Of a stretch of 64,000 nt of DNA, positions 16,046-23,563 are shown piece after piece. A program made the position numbers and the translations under genes. The notes below the pieces were generated by a model. The model was not told where the DNA came from and searched no databases. It saw only the letters and a program-made list of their open reading frames with translations. Source of the stretch: Candidatus Kaistella beijingensis (GTDB taxonomy: Bacteria; Bacteroidota; Bacteroidia; Flavobacteriales; Weeksellaceae); the NCBI RefSeq assembly GCF_020084865.1, contig NZ_CP071953.1:2294001-2358000 (forward strand), written 5' to 3'. Each line of letters begins with the position of its first letter. The first letter of the stretch is position 1.

Positions 16046-17191
16046 TATCTTGTGTCTTTCAAACTCTTTTTCTCTATCAAATAAATAACGGTACGTCGCT
16101 AATTTTCTCGTAACAACCGTTTCCAAATTTTCGGCAATCTTTATCATTTTTGGGTTGAAATCGCCAATCCACTGCATTTCGTAATCTTCAAAATCGGTGG
16201 TTTTGCGGAAATGTTTCGTGCCTTCCCAAATCATGTAACCATCGATTCCTTTTCGTTGCCATTCAGGAACGATTCCAAAAACAAGCCCCACCATTTTTTT
16301 ATTTTTCTTGAATTTTTTTAAGAATAAAAATTTCAGTTTCTGCAGCAATCCAAATTCGCCATTTAAATATTTAAACCATTGATTCAAGTCGGGAATATTC
16401 ATCCACATGGCAATCGGTTTTTCGTTTTCGTAAATAAACCACGAAATATGTTCATTGATGACCGGTTTCAGCGTTTTGAAAAGTTTAAAAGTTTGCGCAT
16501 TCGTCAATTCCTTTCCTTCACCGTGATTAGCCCACGCTTTGTTGTAAACTTCCGTAAAATCTTTGGCATATTTTTCCAGATCTTTCACTTTCATTCGTCT
16601 GGCGGAAATGTTTTTATTTTGAGAAATCCTTTTGTGCATTTCCAAAAAATTATCTGCAACAGCATCGTGAACCTTTCTACCAAAACACAATTGATTAAAA
16701 TAAATTTGGAAACCGTAATTCTCAAAAAGCTCCCTGTAATAGGGCGGATTATAATTCATACCGTAAAGCGGTTCAGAAAATCCTTCAATTAAAAGTCCCC
16801 AAAATTTGTCGCGTTCCCCGAAATTAATCGGTCCATCCATCGCTTCCATGCCTTTTTCTTGAAGACGATTTTTGGCAAAATCAAATATAAAATCGGCTGT
16901 TTTTTGATCATTAATACAATCGAAAAAGCCGATTCCACCAGTTGCTTGCTTTTGTTTGTATTTTTTGTTGATGAAGACGGCAACTTTTCCGACGGTTTCA
17001 TCTTTATCATTTTTAAAAAGAAATCGTTCGCATTCACCAGAGCGGAAAAATTTGTTTCGTTTCGGATTAAAAATCTCCTCAATATCATTATTTAAAGGAC
17101 GGATGTAGTTTTTGTCATTCTGAAAAAGTCGTGCGGGAAAGTCTAGAAATTCCTTTTTAAGTTCGTCGGAAACAACATGTACTGCCTTCAT
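16040..17191 (-). CDS. YghO-like GNAT-fold protein
   Basis: This is a 383-residue conserved hypothetical. The C-terminal half has a GNAT-like core (KKMVGLVFGIVPEWQRKGIDGYMIWEGTKHF, with a Q-R-K-G-I-D loop in place of R-G-x-G), and the N-terminal half resembles a second, degenerate GNAT fold with GPINFGERDKFWGLLIEGF. That pattern fits the YghO family, known in many Bacteroidota and sometimes mis-annotated as GTP cyclohydrolase. The substrate is unknown and no membrane segment is visible. It is convergent with recJ and divergent from the KefG-like gene. Confidence 0.7.
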   Translation of the reverse strand: MKAVHVVSDELKKEFLDFPARLFQNDKNYIRPLNNDIEEIFNPKRNKFFRSGECERFLFKNDKDETVGKVAVFINKKYKQKQATGGIGFFDCINDQKTADFIFDFAKNRLQEKGMEAMDGPINFGERDKFWGLLIEGFSEPLYGMNYNPPYYRELFENYGFQIYFNQLCFGRKVHDAVADNFLEMHKRISQNKNISARRMKVKDLEKYAKDFTEVYNKAWANHGEGKELTNAQTFKLFKTLKPVINEHISWFIYENEKPIAMWMNIPDLNQWFKYLNGEFGLLQKLKFLFLKKFKKNKKMVGLVFGIVPEWQRKGIDGYMIWEGTKHFRKTTDFEDYEMQWIGDFNPKMIKIAENLETVVTRKLATYRYLFDREKEFERHKIL

Positions 17192-17271
17192 AATTCAAAA
17201 ATAGGAAATATTTGACAGTGGAAATACGAATATTTTTAAATTTTTCAGTATTTTTATGGAAATTCAAAACT

Positions 17272-17793
17272 TTGAAAAAAACGCTCGTCATTTTTGCACA
17301 TCCCTATTTTGAATACTCTACCGCAAATTTAGAGTTAATTAAAATGTACGACGGTGTGGAAAACTTGGAATTCAAAGACCTGTACGAAGAATATCCCGAC
17401 TTTCATATTGCCACTTTTCGGGAAAGAAAAAGAATCCGCACCTTCGAGAGGCTAATTTTTCATTTCCCTTTGATTTGGTTCGGTTTACCGCCGCTTCTTA
17501 AACTTTGGATTGATGAAGTTTTTGATATGAAGTGGATTTCCGACGAAGATCACCCTTTGACTAATAAGGATGCCGCAATCATTGTAACCGCTGGCGGAAA
17601 AGAAGAATACTACCAGAAAGACGGGGTTTACGGAACCACGATTCCCGAATTGATGAAGCAACTTACCCTTTCTTTGAAGGTTAATAATATTGAGGTTAAA
17701 GAATTTTTTGCCCTGTACAACGCAGATGATTTGAAAGAAAATGAGTTGAAAGAAATTTCACAAACCATTAAAACGAAACTTGAAATCAGATGA
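17272..17793 (+). CDS. KefG/NQO1-type NAD(P)H oxidoreductase (TTG start)
   Basis: This is a flavodoxin-fold quinone reductase of about 173 residues. The frame from 17212 begins with 20 residues unlike any family member, so I take the TTG at 17272. The protein then opens KKTLVIFAHPYFEYSTANLE, the FMN/FAD phosphate loop of NAD(P)H dehydrogenase (quinone) proteins. RLIFHFPLIWFGLPPLLKLWIDEVF and VTAGGKEEYY are further family blocks. It overlaps the downstream antiporter gene (ATGA at 17790-17793), the classic arrangement of KefF/KefG with KefC/KefB, where the oxidoreductase activates a K+/H+ antiporter during electrophile stress. Confidence 0.82.
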   Translation: MKKTLVIFAHPYFEYSTANLELIKMYDGVENLEFKDLYEEYPDFHIATFRERKRIRTFERLIFHFPLIWFGLPPLLKLWIDEVFDMKWISDEDHPLTNKDAAIIVTAGGKEEYYQKDGVYGTTIPELMKQLTLSLKVNNIEVKEFFALYNADDLKENELKEISQTIKTKLEIR

Positions 17794-19631
17794 ACGAAAC
17801 TTCACTCGCCTTCACCGCATTGATTTTTTTGGGTGCCGCAATCATCATGGTTCCGCTTGTGCGAAAATTAGGATTGAGTGCGGTGATCGGTTATATTTTG
17901 GGCGGAATTATCATCGGTCCTTTCTGTTTAAAGTTAACAGGAAATGATACGGATGACATTATGCATGCCGGCGAATTCGGGGTGATTATGCTGCTTTTTT
18001 TGGTAGGTTTAGAAATCGAACCACGAAAATTTTGGACGATGCGAAAACGAATTATCGGGATGGGTTTAAGTCAGATGGTTTTAACGGTCGTTTCGTTGTT
18101 CCTGATTTTTTATGTGGCAAAATGGCGTCCTGATCAGGCTTTGGTTGCAGCATTGTGTTTTGCGCTTTCCTCGACTGCGATTGTTTTGCAGACTTTGAAG
18201 GAGAAAAATATTTTCCGTACACAGGCAGGAGAAGCATCATTTTCAATTTTGCTTTTTCAGGATATTGCGGTGATTCCAATTTTGGCATTGCTTCCGATCA
18301 TTGCTAAAAAGTCTGCGGATGAAGAAAACCAAATTCTGCTTCAATATCTTCCTGATTGGTTGCAGCCGTTTTCAATTATTCTCGGCGTTGCCGCTTTGAT
18401 ATTTTTAGGAAGATATGTTTTCGTTCCTTTTCTGCGCTACGTTTCACGTTCGGGAATGAATGAACTTTTAGCGGCCTCTTCATTATTTTTAGTCATCGGA
18501 GTTTCGGAATTGATGTATGCGGTTGGATTAAGCCCCGCTTTAGGAGCATTTCTCGCAGGATTGATGTTGGCGAATTCTGAATTCCGTCACGAGTTGGAAA
18601 GTCAGATTGAGCCGTTCAAAGGATTGCTTCTCGCCGTATTTTTTGTGAGCGTAGGTTCTACGATTAATTTCTTTGTCATCATGCAGGATCCGATGTTTAT
18701 CTTCTCAACGGTGATCGTGGTTCTGCTCGTGAAATTATTGGTTTTATACGGTATAGGAAAGTTCTTTAAACTTAAAATTGATCAGAATTTCTTGGTAGCA
18801 TTCGCACTTTCGCAAATCGGGGAATTTGCGTTTGTATTGGTGAATTATTCTACACAACTGTATTTGTTAAGTCCGCAACTTAATGCGCAGTTGATGGCGA
18901 TTACAGCGATTACAATGTGTGTAACTCCTATTCTTTTAATCATTAATGAAAAATTTATCGAGCCTAAAAAGATTTTCGTTAAAAATATGGAATCGGAAAG
19001 TCATGAACCCATCAAAAAGCAGCGAATTATTATTGTGGGTTTCGGCTTTTTTGGGAGTACAGTCGGAAGGTTGTTGCGATCGACAGGAACTAAAGCAACG
19101 ATTCTCGATAATGACGCGCGAAGAGTAAATTTATTAAGAAGTAATGGTTTTAAGGTATATTATGGTGACGCTACTAAACCCGGAATGCTGCGTTCAGCCG
19201 GTGCAGAAACGGCAGATTTGCTCATTTTGTGTCTCGATAATTTCGAAAGTAATTACTCCATTCTTGAATATGCCAAAAAGAATTTCCCCCAATTGAAAAT
19301 TTTTGTGCGTGCAAAAAACCGTCTTGAAGCTTATGACTTTCTGAATAACGGGGTCGATAACATTTACAGGGAAACTCTTGGGACCGCTGTTGATATGGCA
19401 GTTGATGTTTTAAAGGCAACGGGAATGCGAGCTTATGCCGCAAGAAGACTAGGCAGAAGATTTATGCTGATTGATAAAGCAATGGTTCGAAAGCTCGCCA
19501 AAGAACAGTTGAAAGATCAGGTCACTTTTACTTTAAAAGATTCTTTGGATCAGGAAGCTAAACTTTTAGCAGAAGACAGTCACAGTTTTGACGAGTCGCA
19601 GTGGAATGATAATGAGGAGTATTTGAATTGA
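17790..19631 (+). CDS. KefB/KefC-type monovalent cation:proton antiporter (CPA2) with RCK domain
   Basis: This is a 613-residue inner-membrane antiporter. About twelve membrane segments lie in residues 5-385 with family motifs such as VIGYILGGIIIGPF, FLVGLEIEPRKFW, AALCFALSSTAIVLQ and SPALGAFLAGLMLANSEFRHE. An RCK/TrkA-N Rossmann domain follows from about 410 (IIIVGFGFFGSTVGRLLRS, then YGDATKPGMLRSAGA). Known Kef proteins export K+ in exchange for H+ and are gated by glutathione adducts. This organism class uses bacillithiol instead, and bshA is in the same window, so the gating ligand may differ (inference). It is translationally coupled to the KefG-like gene. Confidence 0.9.
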   Translation: MNETSLAFTALIFLGAAIIMVPLVRKLGLSAVIGYILGGIIIGPFCLKLTGNDTDDIMHAGEFGVIMLLFLVGLEIEPRKFWTMRKRIIGMGLSQMVLTVVSLFLIFYVAKWRPDQALVAALCFALSSTAIVLQTLKEKNIFRTQAGEASFSILLFQDIAVIPILALLPIIAKKSADEENQILLQYLPDWLQPFSIILGVAALIFLGRYVFVPFLRYVSRSGMNELLAASSLFLVIGVSELMYAVGLSPALGAFLAGLMLANSEFRHELESQIEPFKGLLLAVFFVSVGSTINFFVIMQDPMFIFSTVIVVLLVKLLVLYGIGKFFKLKIDQNFLVAFALSQIGEFAFVLVNYSTQLYLLSPQLNAQLMAITAITMCVTPILLIINEKFIEPKKIFVKNMESESHEPIKKQRIIIVGFGFFGSTVGRLLRSTGTKATILDNDARRVNLLRSNGFKVYYGDATKPGMLRSAGAETADLLILCLDNFESNYSILEYAKKNFPQLKIFVRAKNRLEAYDFLNNGVDNIYRETLGTAVDMAVDVLKATGMRAYAARRLGRRFMLIDKAMVRKLAKEQLKDQVTFTLKDSLDQEAKLLAEDSHSFDESQWNDNEEYLN

Positions 19632-19635
19632 TCAA

Positions 19636-19676
19636 AGTGAATGGTGAATTCGCTTCGCTGTGAATGGTGAATTATA
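19636..19676. repeat. Direct repeat GTGAATGGTGAATT
   Basis: Two copies of GTGAATGGTGAATT at 19638-19651 and 19661-19674 are separated by CGCTTCGCT. They lie between the stop of the antiporter gene and a convergent lipoprotein gene. Confidence 0.6.
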
Positions 19677-19714
19677 CAATCTCAATTTCCTTATCGCATA
19701 ATTTTAAAGCAATT

Positions 19715-20197
19715 TTAGAAATCGGGGCAATCCTGAACATTTACGTTGGAAAGATTCAAAACTTTTCCGTTTAAAGTGACTTTCACATCAGGAAAAATCC
19801 CATTCACGCAATCGCCGGTTTGATCTTTGAAATCGCCGTTTGTTGCCTCAATTTTTACTTCATTTCCTGAAAGCGTGTAGTTGTTTTCATTAAAATCGTA
19901 AATGTTTAAAGTGTAATCTTTCCCGTCAATTTTAATATTTCCTTTGTTTGAATTTTGTTCCATATAGAACAAAGTCTTCCCGTTTTGAGTAAAAACTGAT
20001 CTTCCTTTTCCTGCAGAAATCTCTTGGGGAACAATTTCAAAAACTGCCGCAGCGACTGGATTTTTGATCACTGGATTTTGAGTGCTGTCAATTTTAACCA
20101 ATTCTTGATCATTGCTAATTTTGTTTTCAGAAATCACTTCCTGGTCATTTTTGCAGGCCAATACAGTGGTGAAAATAAGGAGTGTGAGAATTTTCAT
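19715..20197 (-). CDS. Unrecognised small lipoprotein
   Basis: This 160-residue protein is read from the ATG at 20197. It starts MKILTLLIFTTVLACKNDQE, a lipoprotein signal with lipobox Cys at residue 15; the longer frame adds 14 residues before the signal and is rejected. After a flexible stretch the mature part is beta-rich, with short repeated elements FTQNGKTLFYMEQN and IKIDGKDYTLNIYD and two C-terminal cysteines (GDCVNG, VQDCPDF) that could form a disulfide. The layout is loosely like small periplasmic inhibitor lipoproteins such as MliC, but I see no defining motif. It stands alone between the antiporter and DUF2851 genes. Confidence 0.65.
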   Translation of the reverse strand: MKILTLLIFTTVLACKNDQEVISENKISNDQELVKIDSTQNPVIKNPVAAAVFEIVPQEISAGKGRSVFTQNGKTLFYMEQNSNKGNIKIDGKDYTLNIYDFNENNYTLSGNEVKIEATNGDFKDQTGDCVNGIFPDVKVTLNGKVLNLSNVNVQDCPDF

Positions 20198-20248
20198 AAT
20201 TTTTAAAGTACGTATTTTGCAGCAATAACAATTCCTCAAGCAGCTAAG

Positions 20249-21517
20249 TTATTCTATTTTTTTTAAAAGTTGAAATCCGATTCCACAATTCAGGCAGTTT
20301 TTCTTTTGGCAGTAATTTTTATAATGAAAAAGTAGCGCCTGAGTTTCCAAAGCGTTCAAAACAGGAACTTTCAACATTTTCCAGCCATCGATAATGGTGT
20401 TTTTTTCAGGGGAAATATTTAGATAGAAATCTAAAATTTCATCATTAATGTTTTCGTCCGCATTTTTGTTATAAGTGTATTTTATCGGCAAAATTGCATT
20501 GATTAAAAGCAGGTCAACGAAATCTTTAGTTATATATTTCTCCCCATCTACAGGCGAAATTTTCGCGAAGTTAAAACGGTTGTTCCAATATTCACTTGCT
20601 TTCACCTCTTTGAAAATCTCGTAAATCTCATCAATCTTTTTCGTAGAAATTAATTTGGAAAACAGATTCTGATTCAAATGATAAAGCGACGCCAATTGGG
20701 AAAGCCGAATCGTTGGAAAATTTGGTGGACGAAGTTTGGAGAATTTTGGGTTGAAACGAAGTTTTGAAAGTTCAAATTTAGAGTTGAGGAAATCAAATTC
20801 ACGTTTCCAAATTTTCATTTGATCGTCTTGGGGCTGATTTAGCCAATCGCTGATTCCAAAAAACAACGCTTCAAGTTGCGTTTGATTTTGACGGATTTTA
20901 TTGACGGTTGTGAAATCCAAACTTTCTGCCATTTGTTTGAAAATTGGAGCATTCACTTTTAATCCAAATGCATAAGACAAATTTTGAAAGAGAACTGCTT
21001 CGTAATTGTTTCTATTGTTCTTTAAAGATTCTTCAATTTCAATCGATTTTTCGTCCAATTTTTTCAAAATAGACTCTTCCCAAAAGTTGAATGGGATTTT
21101 CTTCGCATCAAAAATACTTTCACAAGGCATAAATTGATTTTCCTTGAGCATCGACTCATATTTCCAAAGCAAAGATTGGTCGATATATTCTTTTAGCTCA
21201 AGCGTTGGAATATTTTTATCCCTTAATTCTGGAATTTCAACGTCATGAATAAAAACTGCATGAAGAATTAAATTTTCAAACTCGGGATTTCCTGAATGTT
21301 GATGAAAAATCCAGTCGGAAGATTTCACATGAAGCTCAATATTTCCTACTAAAACTAAATCTTTCGTTTTAATCTTACTGTAAAGAAAATCAGGTCCCGA
21401 ATCGAAGTTCCATTTCCCGAAATCGAGAATTTCCAAATGGTTTCCATCCACATCTTTAAAATCAAAATTTTTGAAAATCTTGAAATTCCAAAGATATTGA
21501 AGCAACTTTTCGTTCAT
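20249..21517 (-). CDS. DUF2851 family protein
   Basis: This 422-residue conserved protein is almost confined to Bacteroidota and of unknown function. The N-terminal block LLQYLWNFKIFKNFDF, followed by DGNHLEILDFGKWNFDSGPDF and VGNIELHVKSSDWIFHQH, is characteristic. The latter carries acidic and His residues like a PD-(D/E)xK nuclease core, an inference rather than a demonstrated role. The C-terminus has a CQKKNCLNCGIGFQLL Cys cluster (C-x4-C-x2-C) that may bind zinc. The start at 21517 is preferred over 21538 by family alignment. It lies downstream of bshA, separated by a repeat. Confidence 0.8.
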   Translation of the reverse strand: MNEKLLQYLWNFKIFKNFDFKDVDGNHLEILDFGKWNFDSGPDFLYSKIKTKDLVLVGNIELHVKSSDWIFHQHSGNPEFENLILHAVFIHDVEIPELRDKNIPTLELKEYIDQSLLWKYESMLKENQFMPCESIFDAKKIPFNFWEESILKKLDEKSIEIEESLKNNRNNYEAVLFQNLSYAFGLKVNAPIFKQMAESLDFTTVNKIRQNQTQLEALFFGISDWLNQPQDDQMKIWKREFDFLNSKFELSKLRFNPKFSKLRPPNFPTIRLSQLASLYHLNQNLFSKLISTKKIDEIYEIFKEVKASEYWNNRFNFAKISPVDGEKYITKDFVDLLLINAILPIKYTYNKNADENINDEILDFYLNISPEKNTIIDGWKMLKVPVLNALETQALLFHYKNYCQKKNCLNCGIGFQLLKKIE

Positions 21518-21525
21518 ATTTTTTC

Positions 21526-21600
21526 TCACGGATTTCACAGATTTGCACGAAAAAAAAAATAAAATTCTGTGGAAATCTGTGTTATCTGTGCGCTATTTCC
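21526..21600. repeat. CACAGATTT-type inverted repeat between DUF2851 and bshA
   Basis: CACGGATTTCACAGATTTGC is followed after an A-rich stretch by AAATCTGTGTTATCTGTGC, so CACAGATTT and AAATCTGTG can pair. Such tracts are common intergenic repeats in Bacteroidota. The right end runs into the last codons of bshA. Confidence 0.55.
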
Positions 21601-22726
21601 TAAAATGTTTTATCGTTTCCTCATACATTTTTTCATACAGCGGCAAAATATTTTTCAAATCAAATCGTATTGCCTGTTCTTTTGCCTTTTTCTTCATTTC
21701 CGACAAAAGTTGCTCGTCGCTCAATAATTTGATGGCGTAGTTGCTCATTGCATCCACATTTCCGATTTCTGCGAGATAACCTGTTTCACCCTGAATATTC
21801 ACTTCGGGAATTCCGCCTGCATTAGAAGAAATTACAGGCGTGTTTGCAGCCATCGCTTCCAATGCGGCCAAACCGAAACTTTCCTGCTCTGAAGGAAGTA
21901 GGAAAACATCTGAAAGTTGAAGAATTCTATACAAATCATTTACTTTACCAAGAAGTCGTATTCTGCCGATTAAGTCTGGATTGTCTTCTAGAAACTCATT
22001 GATTTTTTCCATGTCGGGTCCTTCACCGATGATGATCAGTTTGGATTTTACTTTTGAGTTTACATTTTTAAAAATCTGCAAAACTTCATCCACACGCTTT
22101 ACAGGACGAAGATTAGAAACATGGATCAGGATTTTCTCATCATCACTTGCAAACTGTTTCCTGCTGCATTCCACATATTCATCAAATTCTGAATTGTCTA
22201 TGAAATTGGTGATGACTTCGATTGGTTTTGTGATTTTAAAAAATTGCAGCGTGTCTCTTTTCAAACTTTCCGAAACAGAAGTAATCGTATCTGATTGATT
22301 GATAGAGAATTCCACCGCATGTTTATAACTCGGATGTTGACCAACCAAAGTAATATCCGTTCCGTGAAGCGTTGTAACCAATGGAATGTCTTTTCCTTCT
22401 TCCTTCAACATTTGTTTAGCAGTGAACGCCGCATAAGCGTACGGAATCGCGTAGTGCGCATGAAGCAAATCGAGTTTGTATAAATTTACCACGCGATAAA
22501 TCATCGACGAAAGCGCAATATCATACGGTTGATACTGGAAAAGCGGGTACGTCTGAACATTCACTTTATGGAAAAAAATATTCGGATTCGTGATGTCGAG
22601 TCGTGCAGGAAGTGCGGAACTGATGAAGTGAACTTCGTAACCTTTGTTGGCGAGCGACATGCCTAATTCTGTAGCAACGATGCCACTTCCGCCATAGGTT
22701 GGGTAACAGAGGATTCCTATTTTCAT
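21593..22726 (-). CDS. bshA: N-acetyl-alpha-D-glucosaminyl L-malate synthase
   Basis: BshA joins UDP-GlcNAc and L-malate, the first step of bacillithiol synthesis. This 377-residue GT4 glycosyltransferase starts MKIGILCYPTYGGSGIVATE, the BshA-specific N-terminus, and has LLHAHYAIPYAYAAF, TTLHGTDITLVGQ and the C-terminal nucleotide-sugar motif EQESFGLAALEAMAANTPVI (E-x7-E). Bacillithiol is the known low-molecular-weight thiol in many Bacteroidota. The bshB and bshC genes are not in this window. It is followed on the same strand by DUF2851 after a repeat. Confidence 0.93.
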   Translation of the reverse strand: MKIGILCYPTYGGSGIVATELGMSLANKGYEVHFISSALPARLDITNPNIFFHKVNVQTYPLFQYQPYDIALSSMIYRVVNLYKLDLLHAHYAIPYAYAAFTAKQMLKEEGKDIPLVTTLHGTDITLVGQHPSYKHAVEFSINQSDTITSVSESLKRDTLQFFKITKPIEVITNFIDNSEFDEYVECSRKQFASDDEKILIHVSNLRPVKRVDEVLQIFKNVNSKVKSKLIIIGEGPDMEKINEFLEDNPDLIGRIRLLGKVNDLYRILQLSDVFLLPSEQESFGLAALEAMAANTPVISSNAGGIPEVNIQGETGYLAEIGNVDAMSNYAIKLLSDEQLLSEMKKKAKEQAIRFDLKNILPLYEKMYEETIKHFRK

Positions 22727-23010
22727 GTGTTTGTTTTATACTGAAAAATTTCTCTTAAAGGTAAGATAAAATGGATGAATGAAGCAAAAGATAATGGTAT
22801 TTTGTGTTCGAAAGGCTTGAAAAGTATTTACTGCAACTCTACTTTTTAAACCACAAAAGGCACAAAAGAATTTTGCTACTATTATTTTGTTATATAAAGT
22901 CTGCTATTTTTAAAAAACACAAAAGAAAAAAATCAAAGATTTTTTTTGAGAACCAATCTTTTGTGCCTTTCGTGGTTATTATTTTTTAACAACTATTGTT
23001 TAACAAATAA
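22727..23010. repeat. Inverted CACAAAAGGCACAAAAG repeats flanking the GxxExxY gene (copies A and B)
   Basis: Copy A, AACCACAAAAGGCACAAAAG, is at about 22849-22868. Copy B is its reverse complement, CTTTTGTGCCTTTCGTGGTT, at 22958-22977. The 90 bases between them are AT-rich without a credible gene. A third copy in the orientation of B lies on the other side of the GxxExxY gene at 23536-23555. Confidence 0.65.
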
Positions 23011-23424
23011 TCAATGTGGTAATTGCTCAAAATATTTATTGACAAAGGTTTCTTGTCCATCAGGATAAATTTTTTCTACATTGAAATTGACTAAAATTCC
23101 TTTAGGTTTTTGTAGTAAGTTAATATAATGAATCACTTTTGCACGGTGAATCGGATTAAATTCCGAAACACTTTTTATTTCCAAAACAATTAAATCTTCG
23201 ATTAAAAAGTCACAACGATAATCGTTATCAACTGTAATTCCTTTGTAAATTACAGGTATATGAAATTGAGACCTAAAATTAATTCCCTGCAATTTGAATT
23301 CTTGCTCAAGACATTTATGATAAACGCTTTCAAGCAAACCGGGTCCCATTATTTTATGAACCTCAATACAAGCACCGTTTATTTTGTAAGTTAAATCTTT
23401 TAGATACGATTTTGTCACATTCAT
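23011..23424 (-). CDS. GxxExxY protein (PDDEXK_3-type)
   Basis: This 137-residue protein is read from the ATG at 23424; the frame stays open to 23529 but the added 35 residues do not look like the family. The name-giving motif GLLESVY is at residues 29-35 after LTYKINGACIEVHKIMGPG. YRCDFLIEDLIVLEIKS (about 76-92) matches the D...ExK core of PD-(D/E)xK nuclease-like folds. The family has no settled function and is commonly found inside repeated elements. Here the gene sits between direct repeats at 22958 and 23536, interrupting the bshA-GH3 neighbourhood, so it looks like an inserted unit. Confidence 0.85.
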   Translation of the reverse strand: MNVTKSYLKDLTYKINGACIEVHKIMGPGLLESVYHKCLEQEFKLQGINFRSQFHIPVIYKGITVDNDYRCDFLIEDLIVLEIKSVSEFNPIHRAKVIHYINLLQKPKGILVNFNVEKIYPDGQETFVNKYFEQLPH

Positions 23425-23535
23425 GTCTTCAATTTTTAAAACGGAGTTTGATTTGTACGGCAATTGAAAATCTTTGATTTTCAACTTTTGTGCATTATTT
23501 GCGGAAAAGTTTGCAGCATAAACGTCCAATAAAAA

Positions 23536-23562
23536 CTTTTGTGCCTTTTGTGGTTAAATTTA
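23536..23562. repeat. Third copy of the GxxExxY-flanking repeat (copy C)
   Basis: TTTTGTGCCTTTTGTGGTT lies in the same orientation as copy B and brackets the GxxExxY gene. It ends at the stop codon of the GH3 gene. Confidence 0.65.
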
Positions 23563-23563
23563 T

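Noticed and set aside
22804..22989. 61-residue plus-strand frame
   Set aside because: Made entirely of the inverted CACAAAAGG repeats and AT-rich spacer; its two ends are mirror images, not protein-like.
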